Shown here piece by piece: positions 8,715 to 16,715 of a stretch of 64,000 nt of DNA. The notes under the pieces are model-generated. The model was not told where the DNA came from and did no database searches. It saw only the letters and a program-made list of their open reading frames with translations. The translations under genes were made by a program, and so were the position numbers. Source of the DNA: Geodermatophilus telluris (lineage in GTDB: Bacteria; Actinomycetota; Actinomycetes; Mycobacteriales; Geodermatophilaceae); assembly GCF_900102745.1 (NCBI RefSeq), contig NZ_FMZF01000001.1, positions 310,001 through 374,000 on the forward strand, read 5' to 3'. Within the stretch, counting starts at the first letter, position 1, and every line of letters begins with the position of its first letter.

Positions 8715-9821
8715 TCAGCCCGCGGCGCGCTCGTCCCGCCCGGCCGCCCCGGCGTCGTCCCCGGCGCCCGCCGTGACGCCGTGGGGGGCGCCGTCGGCGA
8801 CGTCCTCCAGCAGGCCGAGGACCGCACGCGCGGTCTGCTCCGGGGCCTCGAGCATCGCCACGTGGCCGACGCCCTCGAGCACCAGCAGCCGCGCGTCCGG
8901 CACGGCCGCGGCCAGGCGCGGCGCCAGCCGGGGGTCGACCAGGCGGTCGCGGTCGCCCCACACCACCAGCACCGGCACCCGCAGCGACCGGGCCAGCCGC
9001 CAGGCGTTGGCCCGGCCCACGCGCAGGTAGGAGGTGATCAGGCCGCGCATGCTGCGCACCAGCGCCCGGTTGGCCCACGCCTGCTCGGTCCGCTCGCGCA
9101 TCTCCGCGACCGCGGCGTCGACCCGCTCGCGCGGGACCCGCGCCGGGTCGCCGAAGCAGACCTGCAGCATCCCGCGCACCGACTGCTCGGGGGTGACCCC
9201 AGCCAGCCGCCGCTCGGCCAGCGACGGCACGCCGGGCAGGAGGACCAGCAGCAGCGCGCGACCGAAGGCCTGCGGCACGCGGTAGACCGGCACGGCCGGC
9301 GACACCAGCGTCAGCGAGGCCACCAGGTCGGGCCGTCGCGCGGCGACCAGGAGGGTGACCAGCCCGCCCAGGCTGTTGCCGAGCAGGTGCACCGGGCGGC
9401 CCTGCGCCTCCCCCGGCTGCGCGCGCACGTGCTCGAGCACCTCGACGACGGCGCGCACGTGCCCGCGGACGGAGTAGGAGCCGGTCGGCGGCGGCGAGGA
9501 GCGCCCGAAGCCCGGCAGGTCCACCGCCCAGCCCTCGCAGCGCACGGCGAGCAGCGCGGCGAGGTCGGTCCAGTTGGTCGAGGCCCCGCCGAGGCCGTGC
9601 ACGTACAGCGCCCGCTCCCGTGGCGCCCCGGGCCGGCCGGCCCACGGGGTGCTGCGCACGAAGACCGTGCCGCCCGGCACCGGCACCTCCTCGCCCGGCC
9701 ACGGCGGGGGCGGGGGGTCGGTCGCCGGCAGCGGGGCCGACGAGAGCCGGGCGGTGGACGACGGCGCGACGGTGGGGGGCGCCGGGACTCGGCGCGTGCG
9801 CCTGCGGGTGGCGTCGGGCAC
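8715..9821 (-). CDS. Alpha/beta hydrolase
   Basis: A 368-residue alpha/beta-hydrolase-fold protein. The oxyanion loop YVHGLGGASTNW lies near 70, the nucleophile elbow LLGNSLGGLV (Ser) near 150, the acid in VVWGDRDRLVDPRL and the catalytic histidine in GVGHVAMLEAP. The fold resembles lipases and esterases of actinobacteria; the substrate is unknown. The last 30 residues are Ala/Gly/Asp-rich and probably disordered. The GTG at 9821 is chosen because TACCGT (9829-9834) lies 7 nt upstream with no SD, a leaderless arrangement; an ATG at 9881 would run into the tetR start region. Divergent from the TetR gene with a 70-nt shared promoter region, so TetR may control it. Confidence 0.85.
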   Translation of the reverse strand: MPDATRRRTRRVPAPPTVAPSSTARLSSAPLPATDPPPPPWPGEEVPVPGGTVFVRSTPWAGRPGAPRERALYVHGLGGASTNWTDLAALLAVRCEGWAVDLPGFGRSSPPPTGSYSVRGHVRAVVEVLEHVRAQPGEAQGRPVHLLGNSLGGLVTLLVAARRPDLVASLTLVSPAVPVYRVPQAFGRALLLVLLPGVPSLAERRLAGVTPEQSVRGMLQVCFGDPARVPRERVDAAVAEMRERTEQAWANRALVRSMRGLITSYLRVGRANAWRLARSLRVPVLVVWGDRDRLVDPRLAPRLAAAVPDARLLVLEGVGHVAMLEAPEQTARAVLGLLEDVADGAPHGVTAGAGDDAGAAGRDERAAG

Positions 9822-9828
9822 GACGGCG

Positions 9829-9834
9829 ACGGTA
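9829..9834 (-). promoter_or_regulatory. Candidate leaderless -10 for the alpha/beta hydrolase
   Basis: TACCGT on the minus strand, 7 nt before GTG at 9821, without a Shine-Dalgarno sequence between. It fits the recurrent TA(G/C)NNT pattern and supports the chosen start. Confidence 0.5.
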
Positions 9835-9875
9835 GGCCAGCCCGACGCCGCACGTGCACGGGGGGAACTCGCCGG

Positions 9876-9881
9876 TAACAT
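9876..9881 (+). promoter_or_regulatory. Candidate -10 for the TetR regulator gene
   Basis: TAACAT lies 10 nt before the ATG at 9892, with no SD sequence, so transcription would begin at or just before the start codon. The spacing is slightly longer than at the other leaderless candidates. Confidence 0.35.
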
Positions 9882-9891
9882 CCCCCGCGCC

Positions 9892-10545
9892 ATGCAGACC
9901 TCCCGCCCGGTCCCCGTCCGCCGCACCTCGCGGCTGCCCCGGGGCGCCCGCCGCCTCCAGCTGCTCCAGGCCGCGCAGGAGGTCTTCGTCGCGCAGGGGT
10001 TCCACGCCGCCGCGATGGACGACATCGCCGACCGCGCGGGCGTCAGCAAGCCGGTGCTCTACCAGCACTTCCCCGGCAAGCGGGAGCTGTACCTGGCGCT
10101 GCTGGAGCAGCAGGTCACCGAGCTCACCGACCGGGTGCGCGACGCGATGGCCGGCACCGAGGACAACCGGACCCGCGTGCACGGCGCGGTGGGCGCCTAC
10201 TTCGACTTCGTCGACGCCGAGGGCGGGGCGTTCCGGCTGGTCTTCGAGTCCGACCTGCGCAACGACGACGACGTCCGAGCGCTGGTCGACCGCGGCAACC
10301 GGGCGTGCGTCGAGGCCATCGCCGAGGTGATCGCCGGCGACACCGGCAGCTCCCCGGAGCAGGCGCACCTGCTCGCCTCCGGCATGACCGGGCTGGCCGA
10401 GACCAGCGCCCGCTGGTGGCTGGCGCAGAAGGCCACGGAGCAGGGCACCGTGTCGCGCGACGACGCGGTGTCGCTGATGTCCGCGCTGGCCTGGCGGGGC
10501 ATCTCCCGCTTCCCCCGGGTCGAGGGCGAGCCGGCCGGGGCCTGA
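9892..10545 (+). CDS. TetR-family transcriptional regulator
   Basis: A 217-residue regulator. The N-terminal HTH occupies about residues 20-65 with MDDIADRAGVSKPVLYQHF, the standard TetR recognition helix, followed by GKRELYLALL. The all-helical C-terminal half would bind a ligand and mediate dimerisation. In position it matches Rv3208 of M. tuberculosis, between the DUF3152 and DUF3107 genes. It is divergent from the alpha/beta hydrolase gene, and the 70-nt gap is the obvious place for its operator, although no clear palindrome was seen there. Confidence 0.92.
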   Translation: MQTSRPVPVRRTSRLPRGARRLQLLQAAQEVFVAQGFHAAAMDDIADRAGVSKPVLYQHFPGKRELYLALLEQQVTELTDRVRDAMAGTEDNRTRVHGAVGAYFDFVDAEGGAFRLVFESDLRNDDDVRALVDRGNRACVEAIAEVIAGDTGSSPEQAHLLASGMTGLAETSARWWLAQKATEQGTVSRDDAVSLMSALAWRGISRFPRVEGEPAGA

Positions 10546-10600
10546 GCGGCGTTCGCTGTCGGCGCACCGCCGCGGCGGGGCCGCCCGCCCGGCGCTGGAC

Positions 10601-10606
10601 TAGCGT
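10601..10606 (+). promoter_or_regulatory. Candidate -10 for the DUF3107 gene
   Basis: TAGCGT on the plus strand would give a leader of roughly 30 nt that includes the GAGGAGG Shine-Dalgarno sequence at 10627-10633. Confidence 0.45.
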
Positions 10607-10641
10607 GGTCGGCAGCCGTGCAACCCGAGGAGGCATCCCGA

Positions 10642-10881
10642 GTGGAAGTCAAGATCGGTGTCCAGCACTCCCCCCGGGAGCTGGTCGTCGACAGCCCGAA
10701 GACCCCTGACGAGATCGCTGCCGACGTGGCCAAGGCCGTGTCCGGCGCCACCAAGGACGGGCTGTTGACCCTGGAGGACGAGCGCGGCCGCCGCGTCATC
10801 GTCCCGGTCGACCGCATCGCCTACGTGGAGATCGCCCAGGCCGACCAGCGCCGGGTGGGCTTCGTCGCCGGCTCCGCCTGA
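10642..10881 (+). CDS. DUF3107 family protein
   Basis: A 79-residue protein beginning VEVKIGVQHSPRELVV and containing LLTLEDERGRRVIVPVDRIAYVEI, a compact beta-rich fold typical of DUF3107. It is conserved in actinobacteria beside the TetR and ferritin-like genes (Rv3208A, TB9.4); its function is unknown. GTG at 10642 is chosen because GAGGAGG ends 8 nt upstream; an earlier ATG at 10618 would absorb the SD sequence into the coding region. A two-hairpin terminator follows the stop. Confidence 0.92.
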   Translation: MEVKIGVQHSPRELVVDSPKTPDEIAADVAKAVSGATKDGLLTLEDERGRRVIVPVDRIAYVEIAQADQRRVGFVAGSA

Positions 10882-10891
10882 GTCGAGCGGT

Positions 10892-10973
10892 CGGTCCCGG
10901 CACCCCCGGGACCGGGCCGTCGACACCGAGCACCCGTCAGGCGCCTCCTCCCCCACGGGAGGAGGCGCCTGAC
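10892..10973. terminator. Bidirectional terminator with two hairpins
   Basis: CGGTCCCGG/CCGGGACCG (10892-10900 and 10906-10914) pairs over 9 bp. A second hairpin pairs GTCAGGCGCCTCCTCCC with its complement (10936-10952 and 10957-10973), 17 bp without mismatch around the loop CCAC. It lies between the converging DUF3107 and ferritin-like genes and can serve both. No U-tract follows, as is common in GC-rich actinobacteria. Confidence 0.8.
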
Positions 10974-10979
10974 GCGTGT

Positions 10980-11630
10980 TCAGGGGTTGAGGCCGAGGGT
11001 GCGCATCCGCTCGGTGTGCGCGGCGGTGATGCGGTCGACCAGCCGGCCGATGCCGGTGAGGTCGCCGGTGCCGGCGAGGATCAGCCGGGCCAGCTCGTCG
11101 CGCTCGGCGATGACCGCCTGCGACTGGGAGATCGCCTCCCCCACCAGCCGCCGGCCCCACAGCGCCAGCCGGCCGGCCAGCGTCGGCTGGGCGGCGATCG
11201 CGGCGCGCACCTCCCGGACGGCGAAGTCGGCGTGCCCGGTGTCGGCGAGCACCTCGAGGATCAGCGACCGGTCCGGCTCGGGCAGGAACCCGGCGATCTC
11301 GCGGTAGAAGTCGGCGGCCAGCCCGTCGCCGACGTAGGCCTTGACCAGGCCCTCCAGCCACGTGCGCGGGCGGGTGCCCTCGTGGAAGCCGTCCAGGGCG
11401 CGGGTGAAGGGCGCCATCACCGCGGCCGGCTCGGCGCCGAGCTCGACCAGCCGGCGGGCCAGCCGGTCGTGGTGGCCGATCTCGGCGGCGGCCATCCGGG
11501 CGAGAGCGGCGCGGCCGTCGAGGGTGGGCGCCAGCCGGGCGTCCTCGGCGAGCCGGTCGAACGCGGTCAGCTCGGCGTAGGCCAGCACGCCGAGCAGGTC
11601 GACGACGGCGCGGGTCTCGACCGTGGTCAC
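10980..11630 (-). CDS. Ferritin-like fold protein (MiaE-like)
   Basis: A 216-residue helical protein with paired acidic and histidine motifs spread over a four-helix bundle: AYAELTAFDRL near residue 18, AAAEIGHHDRL near 48 (ExxH), GLAADFYREI near 112 and LADTGHADFAVREV near 130. These fit a di-iron site like that of ferritin-like tRNA hydroxylase MiaE. Its counterpart Rv3210c is annotated only as conserved hypothetical; a tRNA substrate is not shown by this sequence. GTG at 11630 has GGAGG 6 nt upstream. It converges on the DUF3107 gene and is divergent from the DEAD-box helicase. Confidence 0.82.
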   Translation of the reverse strand: MTTVETRAVVDLLGVLAYAELTAFDRLAEDARLAPTLDGRAALARMAAAEIGHHDRLARRLVELGAEPAAVMAPFTRALDGFHEGTRPRTWLEGLVKAYVGDGLAADFYREIAGFLPEPDRSLILEVLADTGHADFAVREVRAAIAAQPTLAGRLALWGRRLVGEAISQSQAVIAERDELARLILAGTGDLTGIGRLVDRITAAHTERMRTLGLNP

Positions 11631-12007
11631 GAGGTGCCTCCGGGGCGGGATGGGCGGGCGCCAGGGGCGCGGGACCGGCGCTGCGCACGCCTGCCGCGCA
11701 GGATCGCACGTCTGCCCCGGGAGGATGAGCCCGTGCGGCGCCCCGGCGCGCGGCGAGCGGGTCCCCGCGCCGCCCGCGCTACCATGGGAACAGGCGGGCC
11801 GCCAGGCACGCTGGTATCTGTGCGCTGACGAACGTCGCACGACGCCCCGTGGAGCCTCACCGGCACACCGGGTGCGTCCCCGGGGGTCCCCGGTCCGCTG
11901 GCCGCGTCGGCGCTGGAACGCACTCCCGCGACACCCGACCGCGGAGCGCCCGGACGACGAGGCCGTCGTCCGCCCGCCGCTCCCCCAGCAGACCAGAGGC
12001 GAGAGCA
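11631..12007. promoter_or_regulatory. Divergent promoter region and long helicase leader
   Basis: A 377-nt gap between the ferritin-like gene and the helicase. TACCAT (11779-11784) is a possible plus-strand -10 element. Downstream, about 200 nt would be untranslated if the helicase starts at 12008. A GTG at 11849 opens the helicase frame earlier, but the 53 added residues are Arg/Thr/Pro-rich and unlike the helicase family. RNA helicase genes are often autoregulated through long leaders; whether this one is folded is not shown. Confidence 0.4.
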
Positions 12008-13723
12008 CTGACCTCCACCGAGAACACCCCCACCACCCCCGAGCTCGAGCACGCCGAGACCGGCGCGCCGGCCCCCGAGCAGGTCGAGCAGACCGTCGAG
12101 CAGCTCGGCGGCGCCCCCGTCGCCGAGACCGCGCCGCTGTTCAGCGACTTCGACGTCCACCCCGACGTCGTCGCGGCGCTGGCCGACGCCGGCATCACCC
12201 GCACCTTCGCCATCCAGGAGCTCACCCTCCCGCTGGCGCTGGCCGGCCACGACCTCATCGGGCAGGCCCGCACCGGCACCGGCAAGACCCTCGGCTTCGG
12301 CGTCCCCATGCTGCAGCGCGTCGTGCCGCCGGCCGAGGGCGGTGACGGCGTCCCGCAGGCGCTGGTCGTCGTGCCCACCCGCGAGCTGTGCGTCCAGGTC
12401 GCCCGCGACCTGGCCACCGCCGGGAAGAAGCGTGGCACCCGCGTGCAGGCCATCTACGGCGGCCGCGCCTACGAGCCGCAGGTGCAGGCGCTGCAGGGCG
12501 GCGTCGAGATCGTCGTCGGCACGCCCGGCCGGCTGCTCGACCTGGCCGAGCAGGGTCACCTGATCCTGGGCAAGGTCAAGGTGCTCGTCCTCGACGAGGC
12601 CGACGAGATGCTCGACCTGGGCTTCCTGCCCGACATCGAGCGGATCCTCGGCATGGTCCCGGCGCAGCGGCAGACGATGCTGTTCTCGGCCACCATGCCC
12701 GGCCCGATCGTCACCCTGTCGCGGTCGTTCATGACCCAGCCGACGCACATCCGCGCGCACGGCAACGACGAGGGCTCGACCGTCCCGCAGACCACCCAGT
12801 TCGTCTACCGGGCGCACAACCTGGACAAGCCCGAGCTGCTCGCCCGGGTCCTGCAGGCCCGCGGCCGCGCGCTGGCGATGGTCTTCTGCCGCACCAAGCG
12901 CACCGCGCAGAAGGTCGCCGACGAGCTCGTCGAGCGCGGCTTCGCGGCCGCCGCGGTGCACGGCGACCTCGGCCAGGGCGCCCGCGAGCAGGCACTGCGC
13001 GCCTTCCGCAGCGGCAAGGTCGACGTCCTGGTCGCCACCGACGTCGCCGCCCGCGGCATCGACGTCACCGGCGTCAGTCACGTCGTCAACTACCAGTGCC
13101 CCGAGGACGAGAAGACCTACGTGCACCGGATCGGCCGCACCGGCCGCGCCGGCAGCACCGGTGTCGCCGTCACGCTGGTCGACTGGGACGACATCCCCCG
13201 GTGGCAGCTGATCAACAAGGCGCTGGACCTGGACTTCACCGACCCGCCGGAGACCTACTCCACCTCGCCGTGGGTCCACACCGACCTCGACGTGCCCGAG
13301 GGCGCCAGCGGCCGGCTGCCGCGCTCGCAGCGGACCCGCGAGGGTCTCGACGCCGAGACGATCGAGGACCTCGGCGAGACCGGCAAGAAGTCGAAGGGCG
13401 CCGGCCGCGGTCCGGGCCGCGAGGAGACGCACGGGGACGCCGAGCGGCCCGCCCGCTCGCGCAGCCGCCGCCGCACCCGCGGGGGCGGCGCGGCCGCCGA
13501 GGGGGCCGCGGCCGCCGAGGGCGCCGACACCCAGGACGCTCCCGAGGCCCCGGCCGCCGAGGGCCCCGCCGCCGGCGAGGACGCCCCCGGCAAGCCGCGC
13601 CGCCGTCGCCGCCGCCGCGGGGGCGCCAAGCGCGGCACCGGCAACGGCACCGAGGGCGCCGAGGGCGCCGGCGGCGACGACAGCGCCGGCAGCGGCTCCG
13701 ACGGCTCCGAGTCCGCCGCCTGA
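12008..13723 (+). CDS. rhlE: DEAD-box ATP-dependent RNA helicase
   Basis: About 571 residues. Motifs in order: Q motif FAIQELTLPLAL near 62, motif I ARTGTGKT near 87, PTRELC, motif II LDEADEML near 195, SAT in FSATMPGP near 226, VFCRTKRTAQ, ATDVAARGID, and motif VI HRIGRTGRAG near 372. The tail from about 450 is disordered and basic/alanine-rich with an RRRRRRR block, probably for RNA binding. It unwinds RNA in decay or ribosome assembly; the mycobacterial counterpart by position is Rv3211 (RhlE). The start is unusual: no ATG/GTG/TTG fits the family N-terminus, but CTG at 12008 follows AGAGGCGAGAG at a normal spacing. GTG at 11849 is the alternative. Confidence 0.9.
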   Translation: MTSTENTPTTPELEHAETGAPAPEQVEQTVEQLGGAPVAETAPLFSDFDVHPDVVAALADAGITRTFAIQELTLPLALAGHDLIGQARTGTGKTLGFGVPMLQRVVPPAEGGDGVPQALVVVPTRELCVQVARDLATAGKKRGTRVQAIYGGRAYEPQVQALQGGVEIVVGTPGRLLDLAEQGHLILGKVKVLVLDEADEMLDLGFLPDIERILGMVPAQRQTMLFSATMPGPIVTLSRSFMTQPTHIRAHGNDEGSTVPQTTQFVYRAHNLDKPELLARVLQARGRALAMVFCRTKRTAQKVADELVERGFAAAAVHGDLGQGAREQALRAFRSGKVDVLVATDVAARGIDVTGVSHVVNYQCPEDEKTYVHRIGRTGRAGSTGVAVTLVDWDDIPRWQLINKALDLDFTDPPETYSTSPWVHTDLDVPEGASGRLPRSQRTREGLDAETIEDLGETGKKSKGAGRGPGREETHGDAERPARSRSRRRTRGGGAAAEGAAAAEGADTQDAPEAPAAEGPAAGEDAPGKPRRRRRRRGGAKRGTGNGTEGAEGAGGDDSAGSGSDGSESAA

Positions 13724-13732
13724 CGCCGGGCG

Positions 13733-14887
13733 ATGCGCCCTCCGCCGCTGCGGGTGTGGGTCTGGACGGCGGCCGCGCTCGCGCTGGTCGTCGTCGCCAC
13801 CCTGCTGTGGCGGGGGTCGAGCGTCGCCGCGACCGACAGCACCACCGCGCCCGAGCCCGCCGTCCCGGACGCCGCCCCGGACGGGGAGCTGACGGAGGCG
13901 TGGACGGCGCAGGCCGGCGCCCCGCTGCCCCGCCGGGTGGTGGAGGGCGGCCGGGTGCTGGTGACCGACGAGCACGGGTTCGCCGCGCTCGACGCGGTCA
14001 CCGGTGAGGAGGCGTGGCACTACCGGCGCGGGGACGCCCGGCTGTGCGACGCGACCGCGGTGAACGGCCTCGTCGTGGCGGTGTTCCGCACCGCCGACCG
14101 CTGCGACGAGGCGCTCGCGCTCACCGCGGCCACCGGGGTGCGCGCCTGGACCCGCAACTTGAGCCTGCGCGGCGACGCCACGCTGGCCTCCACCGACCGG
14201 GTCGTGCTGGCTGCCGGTCCCACCGGCGTCGTCGTCCTCGACCCGGTGGGCGACAACGTCCGCTGGCGGTACGGACCCCCCGAGGGCTGCCGGCTGCTCG
14301 GGTCCGACGTCGGGAGCGCCGGCGTGGTGGTGCTGCAGCGCTGCCCCGGCACGGCCGCCCTCCAGCTGCGCCTGTTCGACGGCTCCTCCGGTCAGGCGCG
14401 GTGGACCCGCGACGTCGCCGTCCCCGAGGACGGCACCGTGCGGCTGACCGGCGCCGACCGGGTGGTCGGCGTCGTCGCCGGCGACACGCTGCTGCTGTCC
14501 CGGGCCGACGACGGCGCGGCGCTGCCGGAGCTGCCGCTGCCCGCGGCCACCGGCGACCCGGGCACGGAGCTGCTGCACCAGGCCGGGGCCGGCGACCTCG
14601 CGCTGGTCTGGGCGCGCGGCACCGTGTGGGCGCTGGACCCGGCCACCGGCGTCCCGCGGTGGCAGCTGCCCGCGCTCGGGCTGCCCTCCACCGGCGAGGC
14701 CACCGGGACGACCGACGCGGCGACGGTGTGGGTGCCCGAGGACGGCGGCTTCGTGCAGCGCGACCTGGCCACCGGCACCGAGGTCGGGCGCTCGGCCGCC
14801 GGCGGGCTCGTCCCCGGCGGGCGCACCGCCGTCGTCGGACCGGTGCTCGTCCAGCGCCTGCCCGACCGGGTGATCGGGTACCGCTGA
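13733..14887 (+). CDS. Membrane-anchored PQQ-like beta-propeller protein
   Basis: A 384-residue protein. A signal anchor near residues 8-27 (VWVWTAAALALVVVATLLW) is followed by repeated blades with the PQQ-repeat signature: LDAVTGEEAWHY, LTAATGVRAWTR, LDPVGDNVRWRY, FDGSSGQARWTR, LDPATGVPRWQL and LATGTEVGR. The beta-propeller would lie outside the membrane. The cofactor residues of quinoprotein dehydrogenases are not evident, so a structural or scaffold role is as likely as enzymatic. Starts 9 nt after the helicase stop, so the two form one unit, as with Rv3211-Rv3212. Confidence 0.85.
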   Translation: MRPPPLRVWVWTAAALALVVVATLLWRGSSVAATDSTTAPEPAVPDAAPDGELTEAWTAQAGAPLPRRVVEGGRVLVTDEHGFAALDAVTGEEAWHYRRGDARLCDATAVNGLVVAVFRTADRCDEALALTAATGVRAWTRNLSLRGDATLASTDRVVLAAGPTGVVVLDPVGDNVRWRYGPPEGCRLLGSDVGSAGVVVLQRCPGTAALQLRLFDGSSGQARWTRDVAVPEDGTVRLTGADRVVGVVAGDTLLLSRADDGAALPELPLPAATGDPGTELLHQAGAGDLALVWARGTVWALDPATGVPRWQLPALGLPSTGEATGTTDAATVWVPEDGGFVQRDLATGTEVGRSAAGGLVPGGRTAVVGPVLVQRLPDRVIGYR

Positions 14888-14937
14888 GTCCCGCCTCGAC
14901 GCGGCGCGGACGGCTCCCGCGAGGTTGACTGGAAGCC

Positions 14938-15867
14938 ATGGTGCTGCCCGGGAGCCCCGACACCTCAGACCGTCCCGCACCCGTCCTCGCCGTCGCCCCC
15001 GACGACCTGCGCCAGCTCGCCGACCACGACGCGACCCCGCGCACGCTGTCCGGCCGCGCCGGGCCGCTGGCCGCGCTCGACACCGGCGGCCCCGGCGCCC
15101 GCGGCACCGTGCTGATGGTGGCCGGCTTCACCGGCAGCAAGGAGGACTTCGCCCCGCTGCTGGCCCCGCTGGCGGCCGACGGCTTCCGGGTGGTCGCGAT
15201 CGACCAGCGCGGGCAGTACGAGTCGCCCGGTCCCGACGACCCGGCCGCCTACGCGGTGGCCGAGCTGGCCGCCGACGTCCTCGCCGTCGCGTCCGTGCTG
15301 GCCGGCGAGACCGGGCCGCCGCACCTGCTCGGGCACAGCTTCGGCGGCCTGGTCGCCCGGGCCGCCGTCCTCGCCGACCCCACCGCGTTCCGCTCGCTCA
15401 CCCTGCTCGGGTCCGGGCCGGCCGCGCTCACCGGTCCGCGGGTGGCGCTGCTCGACCACCTCGGCCCGCTGCTGGACGCCGGCGGGGTGGAGCTGGTGTC
15501 GGACACGCTCGAGCAGCTGGCCATGACCGACCCGCGCGCCCAGGCCGTCCCGGCACCGACCCGCGCCTTCTACACCCGCCGGTTCCTCCGCAACACCGCC
15601 GCGGGGCTGCGCGGGATGGCCGACGCGATGACCACCGAGCCCGACCGGGTGGCCGAGCTCGCCGCCACCGGCGTGCCGGTGCTGGTGGCCCACGGCGAGG
15701 CCGACGACGCCTGGCCGCCCCGGGTCCAGGCCGACATGGCCGCGCGGCTGGGCGCCCGCCACGAGGTGGTGCCGCGGGCGGTGCACTCCCCCGCCGTCGA
15801 GAACGCGCCGCACACGCTGCGGGTGCTGGAGTCGTTCTGGTCCTCCGTCCCGGCGAGCACCCGGTGA
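14938..15867 (+). CDS. Alpha/beta hydrolase
   Basis: A 309-residue alpha/beta hydrolase: oxyanion region LMVAGFTGSKEDF near 60, IDQRGQYES near 90, nucleophile LLGHSFGGLVAR (Ser) near 130, acid in VAHGEADDAWPP and a histidine in RAVHSPAVEN. Substrate unknown; the family includes esterases and haloperoxidase-like enzymes. GGAAG lies just before the ATG. Its stop overlaps the GTG of the MpaB-like gene (GTGA), so the two are translationally coupled, which may imply consecutive steps on a hydrophobic substrate. Confidence 0.88.
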   Translation: MVLPGSPDTSDRPAPVLAVAPDDLRQLADHDATPRTLSGRAGPLAALDTGGPGARGTVLMVAGFTGSKEDFAPLLAPLAADGFRVVAIDQRGQYESPGPDDPAAYAVAELAADVLAVASVLAGETGPPHLLGHSFGGLVARAAVLADPTAFRSLTLLGSGPAALTGPRVALLDHLGPLLDAGGVELVSDTLEQLAMTDPRAQAVPAPTRAFYTRRFLRNTAAGLRGMADAMTTEPDRVAELAATGVPVLVAHGEADDAWPPRVQADMAARLGARHEVVPRAVHSPAVENAPHTLRVLESFWSSVPASTR

Positions 15868-16715
15868 GCGGCGCACGACCCTCGTCCCGCGACTGGACCG
15901 ACGAGGAGGACCGGCGGGGCTTCTTCGGCCCGGACAGCGTCACCTGGCGGGTGCACGCCGACCCGGTCTACAGCGTCGGCGGGCTGCGGGCGCTGCTGCT
16001 GCAGACCCTGCACCCGGTCGCGATGGACGGCGTCGCCCGCAACTCGGTGTTCCGCGAGGAGCCGTGGCAGCGGCTGACCAGCACCGCCGCGTACGTCGAC
16101 ACGCTGACCTTCGGCACCCGCCGCGAGGCGGTGCGCGTGGTGCGCCGGGTCCGCGGGGTGCACCGCCGGCTGGGCGGCACCGAGGAGACCACCGGCCGCT
16201 CCTACCGGGTGGACGACCCCGACCTGCTGCTGTGGGTGCACTGCGCGCAGGTCGACTCGCTGCTCGACGTCGCCCGCCGCGCCGGCGTGGTCGACGACGC
16301 CGAGGCCGACCGCTACGTCGCCGAGCAGGTGACCGCGGCGGAGCTGATCGGCGTCGACGCCGCCGACGTGCCCGACTCGGTCGCGGCCCTGGCCGGCTAC
16401 TTCACGCGGGTGCGCCCACAGCTGGCCGTGACGCCGGCCGCGCGCGACGCCTGGCGCTTCCTCGTCGTCCCGCCCATGCCGCGGTGGGTGCAGGTGCTCA
16501 CGCCGGCCCGGCCGGCGTGGGGGTCACTGGCCTCCCTGGCGGTGGCGACGCTGCCGCCGTGGGCGCGGCGCCTGGCGTCGCTGCCGGGGCTGGCGGTCAC
16601 CGACGCGGCCGCCACCGCGGCGCTGCGGGCCCTCCGGACCGGGCTGCTGGCGCTGCCCGACCGCACGCGGCTCTCACCGATCGTGCGCGCGGGCCTGGAG
16701 CGGACCGCCGCCTAG
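15864..16715 (+). CDS. Oxygenase MpaB-family protein (DUF2236)
   Basis: A 283-residue helical protein of the MpaB/latex-clearing family. The N-terminus RGFFGPDSVTWRVHADP, the segment LLLQTLHPVAMDGVA and the later WVHCAQVDSLL are family signatures; the histidines are candidate b-type heme ligands, as described for Lcp and MpaB. Members oxidise or cleave hydrophobic substrates such as rubber or mycophenolic-acid precursors; this one's substrate is unknown. The start GTG overlaps the hydrolase stop. Its stop TAG shares the tetranucleotide CTAG with the stop of the converging nuclease gene. Confidence 0.85.
   Translation: MSGARPSSRDWTDEEDRRGFFGPDSVTWRVHADPVYSVGGLRALLLQTLHPVAMDGVARNSVFREEPWQRLTSTAAYVDTLTFGTRREAVRVVRRVRGVHRRLGGTEETTGRSYRVDDPDLLLWVHCAQVDSLLDVARRAGVVDDAEADRYVAEQVTAAELIGVDAADVPDSVAALAGYFTRVRPQLAVTPAARDAWRFLVVPPMPRWVQVLTPARPAWGSLASLAVATLPPWARRLASLPGLAVTDAAATAALRALRTGLLALPDRTRLSPIVRAGLERTAA

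Noticed and set aside
11849..12007. 53-residue N-terminal extension of the DEAD-box helicase
   Set aside because: Its residues are Arg/Thr/Pro/Ser-rich and show no similarity to helicase N-termini; a leader sequence is likelier.
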